Assembly (NCBI GenBank): GCA_900078375.1
Contig: FLQS01000078.1
Coordinates: forward strand, 64,759 to 128,758
Direction: 5' to 3'
Length of the DNA stretch: 64,000 nucleotides
DNA from: an uncultured Mycobacterium sp.
GTDB taxonomy: Bacteria > Actinomycetota > Actinomycetes > Mycobacteriales > Mycobacteriaceae
The translations under genes and the position numbers were made by a program. Of the stretch, positions 17,615-26,959 are shown in pieces; positions within the stretch are counted from its first letter, which is position 1; each line of letters begins with the position of its first letter. Under the pieces are notes generated by a model. It had not been told where the DNA came from and did not search any database. It saw only the letters and a program-made list of their open reading frames with translations.

Positions 17615-19059
17615 CGGGGCACGCTCATATCTCGGCGCGGTCGCAGACCCGCGGCGCCAGGTAGCGCTGCGGGGTACTCTCGCCCTGCCAGGAGAAGGGT
17701 GGTCATAACACCCACGGCCGCGGCCGACGCGGGCAACAACATCGACTGGGGCATGGCGGATGCGAACGACTGCTTGCCGTCCAGCAACGCCGCCATCAAC
17801 GCGGCGACACTGGCACTGGACAGCGCCGCCCCAATATGCCGTGCGGTGTTGCACAGCGCTGAGCCCGCGCCGGCCAGCTCAGGGGGCAAACTGCGGGATG
17901 CAATGACCGCCAAGGGTTCCCACGTGAAAGCACCTGCTGCGCCCACAAGCGTCAGCGGTAACACCACCTGCCACACCGGCGTGGCCGGTGTCATTTCCAT
18001 GGCCAGCCAGATCAGTGCGATCACAAGAAGCGCGAAGCCGAAAACAACGACGGGGCGGGGGTTGATACGGTCGACGATTCTTCCCACGATGGGCGCGAAG
18101 ACGACGGTCGCGAGTGCCATTGGCGCGGTGAGCAGGGCCGCGCGGACGGGCGCGAGCCCTAGTTCTTCCAGATAGATCATCAGCGGGACGATGAATGCCA
18201 CGAATGCGAAACTGACCACGGCGATTCCGGCGTTGGACAGCACGAACTCACGATGACGAATCAGGGTGACCGGAATCAATGGCTCATTCCGTTGGAGGGC
18301 CTGCCAGCCGAAGAATGCGACGATCAACGCGATTCCGCCGGCCATCGCCAGCCAGATCCATAACGACCAGTTGTCGTTCTGACCCTCTTGCAGACCGAAC
18401 ATGATCAGGCCTATGCCCCCGCCGAACAACGCCACGCCGAGAAGGTCGATGTGCAGGCGTGCACCCGGTAGTGCCGGAACCAGCCACACCGCGAGCACGA
18501 AGCCGACGACGCCAATCGGGGCATTGATGAAGAAGATCCACTGCCAGCCCAGCCCACCCAGCAGCAGCCCGCCGAGTACCGGGCCCGCGAATAAGCCCAC
18601 TCCCGTGGTGGCACCCCAGACGCTCATCGCCATGCCGCGCCGCTCGGGAGGAAACGTGCGGGTGATCGTGGAAAAGATCTGCGGTGCCAGCAGCGCGGCG
18701 CCGACGCCCTGGGCGACGCGCGCAACGGTCAGCATCCCGAGGGACGACGACAACCCGCACCACACCGATGACGCACTGAATATCGCCAACCCGAGCAGAT
18801 AGATGTACTTCGGCCCGAACCGATCTCCGAGCCGTCCGCCGACCAACAGGAGCGCCGCGAACGCCAGAAGGTAGGCGCTCGTCACCCAGATCACGGAGTC
18901 ATAGTCGACGCCGAAATAGTTCTTCAGTACCGGGTTGGCCACCGCCACCACAGTCGAGTCGACCACGATGAGAAACAGGCCGATCATCATCGCCCACAAC
19001 GCCCGCAACGGACGGGCACGTGTCGGTACGCGCATCACTTCCATCAATTGCGACACCAT
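17611..19059 (-). CDS. MFS multidrug exporter, DHA2 (EmrB/QacA) family
   Basis: The 482-residue membrane protein has about 14 hydrophobic helices, with VDSTVVAVANP in helix 1, GGRLGDRFGPK in the first cytoplasmic loop (motif A) and ATTGVGLFAGPVLGGLLL (motif C of antiporters). It probably exports drugs or metabolites using the proton gradient. It is coupled to the RibD-like gene by ATGA overlap. In-frame ATG codons at 19044 and 19035 are alternative starts; the latter follows GGAAG. Confidence 0.87.
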   Translation of the reverse strand: MVSQLMEVMRVPTRARPLRALWAMMIGLFLIVVDSTVVAVANPVLKNYFGVDYDSVIWVTSAYLLAFAALLLVGGRLGDRFGPKYIYLLGLAIFSASSVWCGLSSSLGMLTVARVAQGVGAALLAPQIFSTITRTFPPERRGMAMSVWGATTGVGLFAGPVLGGLLLGGLGWQWIFFINAPIGVVGFVLAVWLVPALPGARLHIDLLGVALFGGGIGLIMFGLQEGQNDNWSLWIWLAMAGGIALIVAFFGWQALQRNEPLIPVTLIRHREFVLSNAGIAVVSFAFVAFIVPLMIYLEELGLAPVRAALLTAPMALATVVFAPIVGRIVDRINPRPVVVFGFALLVIALIWLAMEMTPATPVWQVVLPLTLVGAAGAFTWEPLAVIASRSLPPELAGAGSALCNTARHIGAALSSASVAALMAALLDGKQSFASAMPQSMLLPASAAAVGVMTTLLLAGREYPAALPGAAGLRPRRDMSVPR

Positions 19060-19352
19060 CCCCCGCGATACTTCAGACGCAGCCGGAAAAAGATTGTCAC
19101 ACGCAATGCGATGGTTAGACCGTCAAATTCAAGTTTCTTGAACTCTTAAGGCACCGGTAACATTTCGCCGCACGGCGCGGCCTGACAGCGGCGGATCTGC
19201 GCTGCCAAATGGGGAAATTTGCCGGATTAGCGACCAGCTTCCAGAATCACCACAAATACGGTAGGACGGCGAGGAATTTTCGGTTGCCATTCTTCCGCTG
19301 GCGATGGCCGACTTGTTCGCCAAAACCAACTCGGCGCGTGTTTTTGGTACGG
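19060..19352. other. Intergenic region upstream of the exporter gene
   Basis: The 293 bases between the exporter start and the GntR-gene end hold no credible ORF. The only ordered element I see is the inverted repeat at 19128-19142. Confidence 0.5.
19128..19142. promoter_or_regulatory. Inverted repeat upstream of the MFS exporter gene
   Basis: TTCAAG and CTTGAA flank TTT about 70-85 bp before the exporter start. Small palindromes of this type are often repressor sites for drug exporters, but no regulator gene is adjacent. Confidence 0.4.
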
Positions 19353-20084
19353 CTAGCGGTCGACGAGCGTGGTGTCGAAGTAGTACCGCGAGGCGCGATA
19401 GCAGTGGGTGCCGAACTCCACCGCACGCCCGGAATCGTCAAACGCGGTGCGGTCCATCGTCAGCAGCGGAGCGCCGGGCTTCTCATCCAGCAGTCGTGCC
19501 TCGCCTCGACTGGCAGCCTTGGCGCCGATGCGCTGGCTGGCCAGCCGGATGTGCACTCCCCGTGCGCGCAGCGATTGATAGAGACCGTTTTGCTCGAGTT
19601 CGGAAGCGTCGGGTGCGATCTCGACCGGAAGGTAATTGATCATCAGGGCCAGCGGTTCACCACTGGCGCACCGCAGCCGTTTGATGCAGGCGACCTCACG
19701 GTCTTCGGCCAGGCTGAGTTCGCGGGCGACATCCTCGCTGGGTGGCCCGACGTGGTACTCCAGCAACTGGGTGGTCGGTTCCTGACCCGCTCGGGCCAAG
19801 TCGTCGAACAAACTGGTCAGCTCGACCCGTCGATGGACAGGGTTCTGGACGACCTGTGTCCCCACGCCGCGCTTGCGAACCAGCAGTCCCTTGTCGACGA
19901 GTTCCTGGATCGCCCGCCGCGTGGTGGGCCGGGAAAGCGTCAGCCGCTTGGCCAATGCCAGCTCATTTTCGAATCGATCGCCGGGCGCAAGTTCGCCACT
20001 ACGGATGGCGGCCTCGATCGCCTGGGAGAGCTGATAGTAGAGGGGAACAGGGCTTGACCTGTCCAGTTCAACCGTCAACGGCAC
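19353..20084 (-). CDS. GntR-family regulator (UTRA type), probable inositol operon regulator
   Basis: The 243-residue protein has an N-terminal winged helix (PLYYQLSQAIEAAIRSGELAPGDRF, then LTLSRPTTRRAIQELVDKG) and a C-terminal UTRA ligand-binding domain (about 90-240). GTG at 20084 was chosen because it gives the normal family length; the 81 extra upstream codons run through the intergenic region and have no homologous look. It is divergent from iolC and is the likely counterpart of IolR of other actinobacteria. An IolR-like motif lies in the 153 bp between them. Confidence 0.85.
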   Translation of the reverse strand: MPLTVELDRSSPVPLYYQLSQAIEAAIRSGELAPGDRFENELALAKRLTLSRPTTRRAIQELVDKGLLVRKRGVGTQVVQNPVHRRVELTSLFDDLARAGQEPTTQLLEYHVGPPSEDVARELSLAEDREVACIKRLRCASGEPLALMINYLPVEIAPDASELEQNGLYQSLRARGVHIRLASQRIGAKAASRGEARLLDEKPGAPLLTMDRTAFDDSGRAVEFGTHCYRASRYYFDTTLVDR

Positions 20085-20155
20085 ATCGACCCCGATCTCG
20101 AACTCGAAATCCCAACAGTAGCTGAAGTCTAACACCGACTGTATAAAAGATAGAA

Positions 20156-20165
20156 TGTCAGGACA
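20156..20165. promoter_or_regulatory. IolR-like operator motif between regulator gene and iolC
   Basis: TGTCAGGACA matches nine of ten positions of the Corynebacterium IolR consensus as I recall it (KGWCHTRACA). It sits in the divergent promoter region about 70 bp before each start. An AT-rich TATAAAAGATAG lies just left at 20142-20153 and could be a promoter element for either direction. Confidence 0.45.
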
Positions 20166-20237
20166 AAGTATTGACAGACCGCTGTGGCGGGGGGGACAGT
20201 CGTAGCACGTCCCCATCGAGCCCTGAAGAGAGCTGAC

Positions 20238-21242
20238 GTGACTACTAACCCACCGTTCGACGTACTCGCCATCGGGCGCAGTGGCGTCGACATCTACCCG
20301 CTTCAGGTCGGCGTCGGCCTGGAGCACGTGGAGTCCTTCGGCAAGTTCCTCGGCGGCAGCGCGGCCAACGTCGCGGTCGCCTCGGCCCGCCTGGGTAACC
20401 GGACCGCACTGATCTCCGGCGTCGGGGCCGACCCGTTCGGCCGGTACGTGCGAGCAGAACTGGATCGCCTAGACGTCGACAACCGCTTCGTCAACGTCCA
20501 CCCGGAATACCCGACGCCGGTGACCTTCTGCGAGATCTTCCCGCCCGACGATTTCCCGCTGTACTTCTACCGAAAGCCCAGTGCCCCCGATCTGCAGATC
20601 ACGGCCGGCGAGCTCGACCTCACCGCGATCCGCGACGCCCGGCTGTACTGGTCGACGGTCACCGGACTGTCCGAAGAGCCCAGCCGCGGTGCACATTTCG
20701 CCGCTTGGGCGGCACGTTCGGGGGCGAGCGAAGCGACGGAGAATAAGCACAGCCGACAGCCGCTGACGGTCCTGGACCTCGACTACCGTCCCATGTTCTG
20801 GAACTCCCCCGCCGCCGCATCCGAACAGGTTCAGCGGGCACTGGCCCATGTCACCGTCGCGGTCGGCAACCGGCAAGAGTGCGAGATCGCCGTCGGAGAG
20901 ACGAACCCGCACAAGGCCGCCGACGCCCTGCTCGACCTGGGTGTGCAGCTGGCGATCGTCAAGCAAGGTCCGCGCGGCGTACTGGGCAAGACCCGGAGCG
21001 CCTCGGTGACGGTGCCGCCGGTCGACGTCGACGTGGTCAACGGACTCGGCGCCGGCGACAGCTTCGGTGGCAGCCTGTGCCACGGCCTGCTGCACGGGTG
21101 GCCGCTGGAGAAGACGTTGCGTTACGCCAACGCCGCCGGCGCGATCGTCGCGTCGCGACTGGAGTGCTCGACGGCGATGCCGACAGCTGAGGAGGTTACC
21201 GCACTTGCGGAGCAGACCGCGGTGGAGGCCGTCAATGTCTAG
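20238..21242 (+). CDS. iolC: 5-dehydro-2-deoxygluconokinase
   Basis: IolC phosphorylates 5-dehydro-2-deoxy-D-gluconate (DKG) in myo-inositol breakdown. The 334-residue PfkB-family protein starts FDVLAIGRSGVDIYPLQ, has GGSAANVAVASARLG and the C-terminal signature NGLGAGDSFGG with catalytic Asp274. The GTG at 20238 is preceded by GAAGAGAG; the open frame extends upstream into the promoter. It is the first gene of the iol operon, and its stop overlaps the next gene's start by eight bases. Confidence 0.92.
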   Translation: MTTNPPFDVLAIGRSGVDIYPLQVGVGLEHVESFGKFLGGSAANVAVASARLGNRTALISGVGADPFGRYVRAELDRLDVDNRFVNVHPEYPTPVTFCEIFPPDDFPLYFYRKPSAPDLQITAGELDLTAIRDARLYWSTVTGLSEEPSRGAHFAAWAARSGASEATENKHSRQPLTVLDLDYRPMFWNSPAAASEQVQRALAHVTVAVGNRQECEIAVGETNPHKAADALLDLGVQLAIVKQGPRGVLGKTRSASVTVPPVDVDVVNGLGAGDSFGGSLCHGLLHGWPLEKTLRYANAAGAIVASRLECSTAMPTAEEVTALAEQTAVEAVNV

Positions 21243-22113
21243 CCCCTGCAAGGACTACGCCGATATCACCGAGTTGCGCGCAGCCGACCCGGCCGCGATC
21301 GCGCGGGCGTGGCAGAACCGCACCACCCGGCCCGCCGTGCGCGGCAACGGGCGGTTGATGATCGTCGCCGCCGACCACCCCGCCCGGGGTGCACTGACCG
21401 TCGGCTCGCGACCCACCGCGATGAACAGCCGCACCGACCTACTCGACCGGCTACGCACCGCGCTGGCCGACCCCGGGGTCGACGGTGTGCTGGCCACCTC
21501 CGACATCCTCGACGACCTCCTGCTGCTCGGCGCACTCGAGGACAAGGTGGTGTTCTCGAGCTTCAACCGCGGCGGCCTGGCCGGTGCGGATTTCGAGTTC
21601 GACGACCGGATGACGGGCGCCACCGCGGCATCGACCGCCGCGGCGAAGATGAACGGTGGAAAGATGTTGTGCCGCATCGCGCTCGACGATCCCGGCACGG
21701 TGGCGACGATGGCGGCGTGCGCGCAGGCCGTCGATGAATTGGCCGCGCACGGGCTGATCGCGATGGTCGAGCCGTTCATGTCGGCCCGCGTCGACGGCAA
21801 GGTCCGCAACGACCTGAGCCCCGATGCGGTGATCAAGTCCATCCACATCAGCCAGGGGCTGGGTTCGACATCGGCCTACACCTGGATGAAGCTGCCGGTC
21901 GTCTCCGAAATGGAGAGGGTGATGGATTCCACTACTCTGCCAACCCTCCTCCTCGGCGGTGACCCGACCGATCCCGACGAAGCCTTCGCCAGTTGGGAAA
22001 AGGCGCTCTCACTGCCGTCGGTGCGGGGTCTGATCGTGGGCCGCACCCTGCTGTACCCGGCCGACGAGGACGTGAGTTCCGCGGTCGCGACCGCCGTGTC
22101 GATGGTGAGATGA
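21235..22113 (+). CDS. Aldolase-like (beta/alpha)8 protein of inositol operon (Cgl0159-type)
   Basis: The 292-residue protein looks like a class I aldolase TIM barrel related to the DeoC/FbaB group. It contains RLMIVAADHPARG and an HISQGLGSTSAYTWMKLP segment, where the lysine could be the Schiff-base residue. It is placed immediately after iolC, where the DKG-phosphate aldolase (IolJ) function is needed, and no other aldolase is in the cluster. I infer that it splits DKG-6-phosphate into malonate semialdehyde and dihydroxyacetone phosphate. GGAGG precedes the ATG. Confidence 0.75.
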   Translation: MSSPCKDYADITELRAADPAAIARAWQNRTTRPAVRGNGRLMIVAADHPARGALTVGSRPTAMNSRTDLLDRLRTALADPGVDGVLATSDILDDLLLLGALEDKVVFSSFNRGGLAGADFEFDDRMTGATAASTAAAKMNGGKMLCRIALDDPGTVATMAACAQAVDELAAHGLIAMVEPFMSARVDGKVRNDLSPDAVIKSIHISQGLGSTSAYTWMKLPVVSEMERVMDSTTLPTLLLGGDPTDPDEAFASWEKALSLPSVRGLIVGRTLLYPADEDVSSAVATAVSMVR

Positions 22114-22116
22114 CTG

Positions 22117-23013
22117 ATGCACAGCACGTACTACATTCCGGCGCGCAGCGCCGAGCTGCCCTTCACGGTGGACGTCACGCCCGAGTCGGCGGGCTGGGCC
22201 GAATCCTCGCTGCAGGTGCTGGAATTGGACGATTCGCAGACTGCCGAGCTACACACCCGCGACACCGAGGTGATGATCCTGCCGCTGACCGGCGGGGGCA
22301 CCGTCGCGTGTGGCGGTGAGACGCATCTGCTGTCCCGGCGGGAATCGGTCTTCGACGGGCCCGCCGACATGGTGTACCTGGGTATCGGCCAGGAGTACGT
22401 CATCGCCGGCGAGGGCCGCTTCGCCATCTGCGGCGCCCGTGCCACCCGGTCGTTCCCGAACCGCCGAGTGGCCGCCGCCGACGTCGCCGTCGAGCTGCGC
22501 GGCGCGGGCAACTGCAGCCGCCAGGTGCACAACTTCGGCACCGCAACCACATTCGAGGCCGACTCACTGATCGCTTGCGAGGTGATCACCCCCGGCGGCA
22601 ACTGGTCGAGCTACCCCGCGCACAAGCACGAGGAGAACACCGACGTCGAAACCCAGCTGGAGGAGATCTACTACTTCGAGATCGCCGACAGCCCGGCCGG
22701 CACGCCAGGGTTCGGCTACCACCGGGTGTACGGCACCCCGCAGCGCCCGATCGAGGTGCTCGAAGAGGTCCGCTCCGGTGACGTGGTGCTGGTCCCGCAC
22801 GGCTATCACGGTCCGTCGATCGCCGCGCCCGGCCACCACATGTACTACCTCAACGTGATGGCCGGCTCCGGCCCGAACCGGGCCTGGCTGATCTGCGACG
22901 ACCCCAACCACACCTGGCTGCGCGGCAGCTGGGAGCACCAGGAGATCGACCCGCGGCTGCCGATGGGCAGCCCGTCGCCCAAGTCTCATTCGCCGGCTCC
23001 GCCGGCGGGATAG
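22117..23013 (+). CDS. iolB: 5-deoxy-glucuronate isomerase
   Basis: IolB converts 5-deoxy-D-glucuronate to 5-dehydro-2-deoxygluconate. The 298-residue bicupin shows the metal-binding SSYPAHKHEE motif and a second cupin half containing VLVPHGYHGPSIAAPGH, both typical of the family. It starts 3 bp after the aldolase-like gene within the iol operon. Confidence 0.93.
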   Translation: MHSTYYIPARSAELPFTVDVTPESAGWAESSLQVLELDDSQTAELHTRDTEVMILPLTGGGTVACGGETHLLSRRESVFDGPADMVYLGIGQEYVIAGEGRFAICGARATRSFPNRRVAAADVAVELRGAGNCSRQVHNFGTATTFEADSLIACEVITPGGNWSSYPAHKHEENTDVETQLEEIYYFEIADSPAGTPGFGYHRVYGTPQRPIEVLEEVRSGDVVLVPHGYHGPSIAAPGHHMYYLNVMAGSGPNRAWLICDDPNHTWLRGSWEHQEIDPRLPMGSPSPKSHSPAPPAG

Positions 23014-23024
23014 GAAGCCTGACC

Positions 23025-24977
23025 GTGGTATCCACCGCGCCCAAGGGAGGCGAGAAGCTCCCCGACACCGAAGCCACCGTGCGACTCACGGTCGCACAGG
23101 CCACCGTTCGGTTCCTGGCCAACCAGTACGTCGAACGCGACGGACTGCGCAGCAAGTTCTTCGCCGGGTGCTTCGGCATTTTCGGACACGGCAACGTCGC
23201 CGGGCTAGGCCAGGCGCTGCTGCAGGACGAGATCGAGTCGCTGGACGCCGGTCGCGAACCCGGCCTGAAGTACGTGCTCGGCCGCAACGAGCAGGCCATG
23301 GTGCACACCGCCGTCGCCTACGCCCGGCAGAAGGACCGGCTGGAGACGTGGGCCGTCACCGCCAGCGTCGGGCCGGGCTCCACCAACATGCTGACCGGCG
23401 CCGCGCTGGCGACCATCAACCGGCTTCCGGTGCTGCTGCTGCCCGCCGACACGTTCGCCACCCGGGTCAGCTCCCCGGTGCTGCAGGAACTCGAGCTGCC
23501 GTCGTCCGGCGATGTGACCGTGAACGATGCGTTCAAGCCGTTGTCCCGCTACTTCGACCGGGTATGGCGGCCCGAGCAGTTGCCCGCCGCGCTGCTCGGT
23601 GCGATGCGGGTACTGACCGACCCCATCGAAACCGGTGCGGCGACGGTGTCCATTCCCCAGGACGTCCAGGCCGAAGCCCACGACTGGCCGAAATCGCTGT
23701 TCGCCGAACGCACCTGGCATATCGCCCGGCCGCTGCCCGAACATTCGGTGATCGCCCGCGCGTCCGAGATCATCGCGGCAGCAAGCCAACCCCTGATCGT
23801 TGCCGGTGGCGGTGTGCACTACTCCGAGGCCGAGGACGCGCTGGCCGCGTTCTGCGAGCAAACCGGCATCCCGGTCGCTGAAAGCCAAGCCGGCAAGGGT
23901 TCGCTGCGCTTCGACCATCCGCAATCAGTCGGAGCTGTGGGCTCTACGGGCACCACCGCCGCCAACACGCTGGCCGCCGACGCCGATGTGGTCATCGGGA
24001 TCGGGACCCGTTACAGCGATTTCACGTCCGCGTCGCGGACGGCGTTCAACAACCCGCACGTGCGGTTCGTCAATATCAACGTGGCCTCGCTGGACTCCGT
24101 CAAACAGGGTGGTGTCAGCGTCGTCTCCGACGCCAGGGAAGCCATCGAGGCACTGACGCCGGCGCTGGACGGCTACACCGTCAGCGACGAATACCGGTCC
24201 CGGATCACCGAACTGGCCCAGGACTGGGAAGACGCCGTGTCCGCGGTGTACGCCACCTCGGACGACGATGCGAGTTTGAACCAGAACCAGGTCATCGGAT
24301 TGGTCAACACACTTTCGGAGCCGCGTGACGTCGTGGTGTGCGCTGCGGGCTCGATGCCCGGAGATCTACACAAGTTGTGGCGCACCCGCGATCGCAAGGG
24401 CTACCACGTCGAGTACGGCTACTCGTGCATGGGTTATGAGATCGCCGGTGGTCTCGGCGTGCGGATGGCCGGCCCCGACCGCGACGTGTTCATCATGGTC
24501 GGCGACGGCTCCTATCTGATGATGGCGACCGAGTTGGTGACCGCCGTCCAGGAGGGCATCAAGGTCATCCCGGTTCTGGTGCAGAACCACGGATTCGCCT
24601 CCATCGGAGGCCTTTCCGAGTCGCTGGGTTCCCAACGGTTCGGCACGTCCTACCGGTATCGCAGCGAGGACGGCAGACTCGACGGGGACAAGCTGCCCGT
24701 CGACTTGGCCGCCAACGCCGCCAGCCTGGGCGCCGACGTCATCAAGGTCACCACGGCCGCCGAGTTCGCCGATGCGGTCAAGGCCGCCAAGACCGCCGAC
24801 CGCACCACGGTCATCCACGTGGAGACCGACCCGTTGATCTACGCGCCGGACAGCCGGTCCTGGTGGGACGTGCCGGTCAGCGAGGTCTCCAGCCTGGAGT
24901 CCACCCAGACCGCCTACCAGAGGTACGCGGACTGGAAGAAAGTTCAACGCCCCCTTATCAACCCGTCAGACCGCTAA
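23025..24977 (+). CDS. iolD: 3D-(3,5/4)-trihydroxycyclohexane-1,2-dione hydrolase
   Basis: IolD is a thiamine-diphosphate enzyme that opens the inositol-derived ring to 5-deoxyglucuronate. The 650-residue protein has the three domains of the acetolactate-synthase family: an N-terminal domain with FGIFGHGNVAGLGQAL, a central domain, and a C-terminal ThDP domain with GDGSYLMMATELV and VQNHGF. The GTG start has AGGAAG upstream. It follows iolB by 11 bp. Confidence 0.94.
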   Translation: MVSTAPKGGEKLPDTEATVRLTVAQATVRFLANQYVERDGLRSKFFAGCFGIFGHGNVAGLGQALLQDEIESLDAGREPGLKYVLGRNEQAMVHTAVAYARQKDRLETWAVTASVGPGSTNMLTGAALATINRLPVLLLPADTFATRVSSPVLQELELPSSGDVTVNDAFKPLSRYFDRVWRPEQLPAALLGAMRVLTDPIETGAATVSIPQDVQAEAHDWPKSLFAERTWHIARPLPEHSVIARASEIIAAASQPLIVAGGGVHYSEAEDALAAFCEQTGIPVAESQAGKGSLRFDHPQSVGAVGSTGTTAANTLAADADVVIGIGTRYSDFTSASRTAFNNPHVRFVNINVASLDSVKQGGVSVVSDAREAIEALTPALDGYTVSDEYRSRITELAQDWEDAVSAVYATSDDDASLNQNQVIGLVNTLSEPRDVVVCAAGSMPGDLHKLWRTRDRKGYHVEYGYSCMGYEIAGGLGVRMAGPDRDVFIMVGDGSYLMMATELVTAVQEGIKVIPVLVQNHGFASIGGLSESLGSQRFGTSYRYRSEDGRLDGDKLPVDLAANAASLGADVIKVTTAAEFADAVKAAKTADRTTVIHVETDPLIYAPDSRSWWDVPVSEVSSLESTQTAYQRYADWKKVQRPLINPSDR

Positions 24978-24991
24978 GAAGGACGTCCACT

Positions 24992-25909
24992 GTGAGCACT
25001 ATTGTCGTCGGCTCCGCCCCCGACTCGTGGGGTGTGTGGTTCGCAGAGGATCCGCAACAGACGCCCTACACCCGGTTCCTCGACGAGGTCGCCGCCTCCG
25101 GGTACCAGTGGATCGAGCTGGGCCCGTTCGGCTACCTGCCGACCGATCCCAAGCAACTCTCCGACGAGCTGGCGACCCGCAATCTCAAGCTCTCGGCGGG
25201 AACGGTGTTCGAGCATCTGCACCAGTCCACCGCTCGTGGGGACGACGCATGGAAATCAGTGTGGAAGCAGATCGAGGACGTCGCGAAACTGACTGCCGCC
25301 GTTGGCGGTAAGCATGTCGTGGTCATCCCGGAGATGTGGCGCGACCCGTCATCGGGCGCTGTCCTGGAGGACCGCACTCTAACACCCGAACAGTGGCGCA
25401 AGAAGACCCAGGGCATGAACGAACTGGGCAAGGCGATGTTCGAGCAGTACGGGGTGCGCGCGCAATATCACCCGCATGCCGACAGCCATGTCGACACCGA
25501 GGAGAACGTCTACCGGTTCCTCGACGGCACCGACGGCGAGTTCGTCAACCTCTGCCTGGACACCGGGCACATCTCCTATTGCGGTGGCGACAACATCGCC
25601 ATCATCCGCCGTGCACCCGAGCGGATCGGCTACCTGCACCTCAAACAGGTCGATCCCGAGGTGCGAGCCAAGGTCGAGGCCGAGGACCTGCCGTTCGGCG
25701 AGGCCGTCAAGCTCGGTGCGATGACCGAGCCGCCGCGCGGAATCCCGGACATGCCAACGCTTCTCGCCGAGATCGAGAAGCTGGGCATCGACGTGTTCGC
25801 GATCGTCGAGCAGGACATGTACCCCTGCGAGGTCGACGCTCCCCTGCCGATCGCCACGCGCACCCGCAACTACCTCGGATCCTGCGGGATTCCCGCGGTC
25901 CACTTCTAG
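24992..25909 (+). CDS. iolE: Inosose dehydratase
   Basis: IolE dehydrates 2-keto-myo-inositol to the trihydroxycyclohexanedione used by IolD. The 305-residue TIM-barrel protein starts SAPDSWGVWF and contains YHPHADSHVDTEENV and CLDTGHISYCGGDN with metal ligands, and FAIVEQDMYP. GTG at 24992 is preceded by AAGAAGGAC; the longer frame lies within iolD. Gene order D-E-G is standard. Confidence 0.93.
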   Translation: MSTIVVGSAPDSWGVWFAEDPQQTPYTRFLDEVAASGYQWIELGPFGYLPTDPKQLSDELATRNLKLSAGTVFEHLHQSTARGDDAWKSVWKQIEDVAKLTAAVGGKHVVVIPEMWRDPSSGAVLEDRTLTPEQWRKKTQGMNELGKAMFEQYGVRAQYHPHADSHVDTEENVYRFLDGTDGEFVNLCLDTGHISYCGGDNIAIIRRAPERIGYLHLKQVDPEVRAKVEAEDLPFGEAVKLGAMTEPPRGIPDMPTLLAEIEKLGIDVFAIVEQDMYPCEVDAPLPIATRTRNYLGSCGIPAVHF

Positions 25910-25927
25910 ATCAGGAGGTTGAAAGCC

Positions 25928-26959
25928 ATGACTGACCTTCGTGTCGCCGTTCTCGGCGTCGGCATCATGGGCGCCGACCACGTCGCCCGCCTGACGTCGA
26001 GGATCTCCGGTGCCCGGGTGACAGTCGTCAACGACTACCTCACCGAGAAGGCCGAGCAGATCGCCGCGGGCATCCCTGGCTGCCGGGTGATCGCCGATCC
26101 GCTCGACGCCATCGCCGACGCGCAAGTCGACGCCGTGGTGCTGGCGACCCCTGGACCGACCCATGAGAAGCAGCTACTCGCCTGCCTGGAACACACGAAG
26201 CCGGTGCTGTGCGAGAAGCCGCTGACCACCGAGGTGGAGACCTCACTCGAGGTGGTCCGCCGCGAGGCAGAACTGTCCACCCGCCTCATCCAGGTGGGCT
26301 TCATGCGACGCTTCGACCACGAGTACGCCCAACTCAAGGCGCTGATCGACAACGGCGACCTGGGCACCCCACTGATCCTGCACTGCGCACACCGCAACCC
26401 GTCGGTGCCGGTCAGTTTCGATTCGGCAATGATCGTCAAGGACTCGCTGGTGCATGAGGTCGACGTGGCGCGGTTCCTGTTCGGCGAGGAGATCACCTCC
26501 ATTCAGATCATCAAGCCGGCCGCGAATCCGTCTGCGCCACATGGGGTAGCCGATCCGCAGATCGCCATCATGCGCACCGCCACAGGTAAGCACGTTGACG
26601 TCGAATTGTTCGTCACCACCGGTGTCGCGTACGAGGTGCGCACCGAAGTGGTGGCCGAGCGGGGCAGCGCGATGATCGGCCTGGACGTTGGGCTGATCCG
26701 CAAGAGTTCCCCCGGCACCTGGGGTGGGCAGATCACCCCGGGCTTCCGGGAGCGTTTCGGACAGGCCTACGACACGGAGTTCCAGCGCTGGGTGAACGCC
26801 GTGCACAACGGCAGGTCGACCGGTGACTTCACCGACGGGCCGACGGCGTGGGACGGCTACGCTGCGGCGGCGGTGTGCGCGGCCGGAGTCGAGTCACTCA
26901 ACAGTGGCAACCCGGTCGAGGTCACGATGGTCGACCGGCGCTCGGTTCCGAGAGCCTGA
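25928..26959 (+). CDS. iolG: Inositol 2-dehydrogenase
   Basis: IolG oxidises myo-inositol to 2-keto-myo-inositol with NAD+. The 343-residue Gfo/Idh protein has VLGVGIMGADH (Rossmann), CEKPLTTE and DSLVHEVDVARFLFG, the catalytic Asp-x3-His region of inositol dehydrogenases. The ATG at 25928 is 9 bases from a perfect AGGAGG; an in-frame TTG at 25919 abuts that sequence and is unlikely. Its stop overlaps the start of the decayed gene that follows. Confidence 0.93.
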   Translation: MTDLRVAVLGVGIMGADHVARLTSRISGARVTVVNDYLTEKAEQIAAGIPGCRVIADPLDAIADAQVDAVVLATPGPTHEKQLLACLEHTKPVLCEKPLTTEVETSLEVVRREAELSTRLIQVGFMRRFDHEYAQLKALIDNGDLGTPLILHCAHRNPSVPVSFDSAMIVKDSLVHEVDVARFLFGEEITSIQIIKPAANPSAPHGVADPQIAIMRTATGKHVDVELFVTTGVAYEVRTEVVAERGSAMIGLDVGLIRKSSPGTWGGQITPGFRERFGQAYDTEFQRWVNAVHNGRSTGDFTDGPTAWDGYAAAAVCAAGVESLNSGNPVEVTMVDRRSVPRA

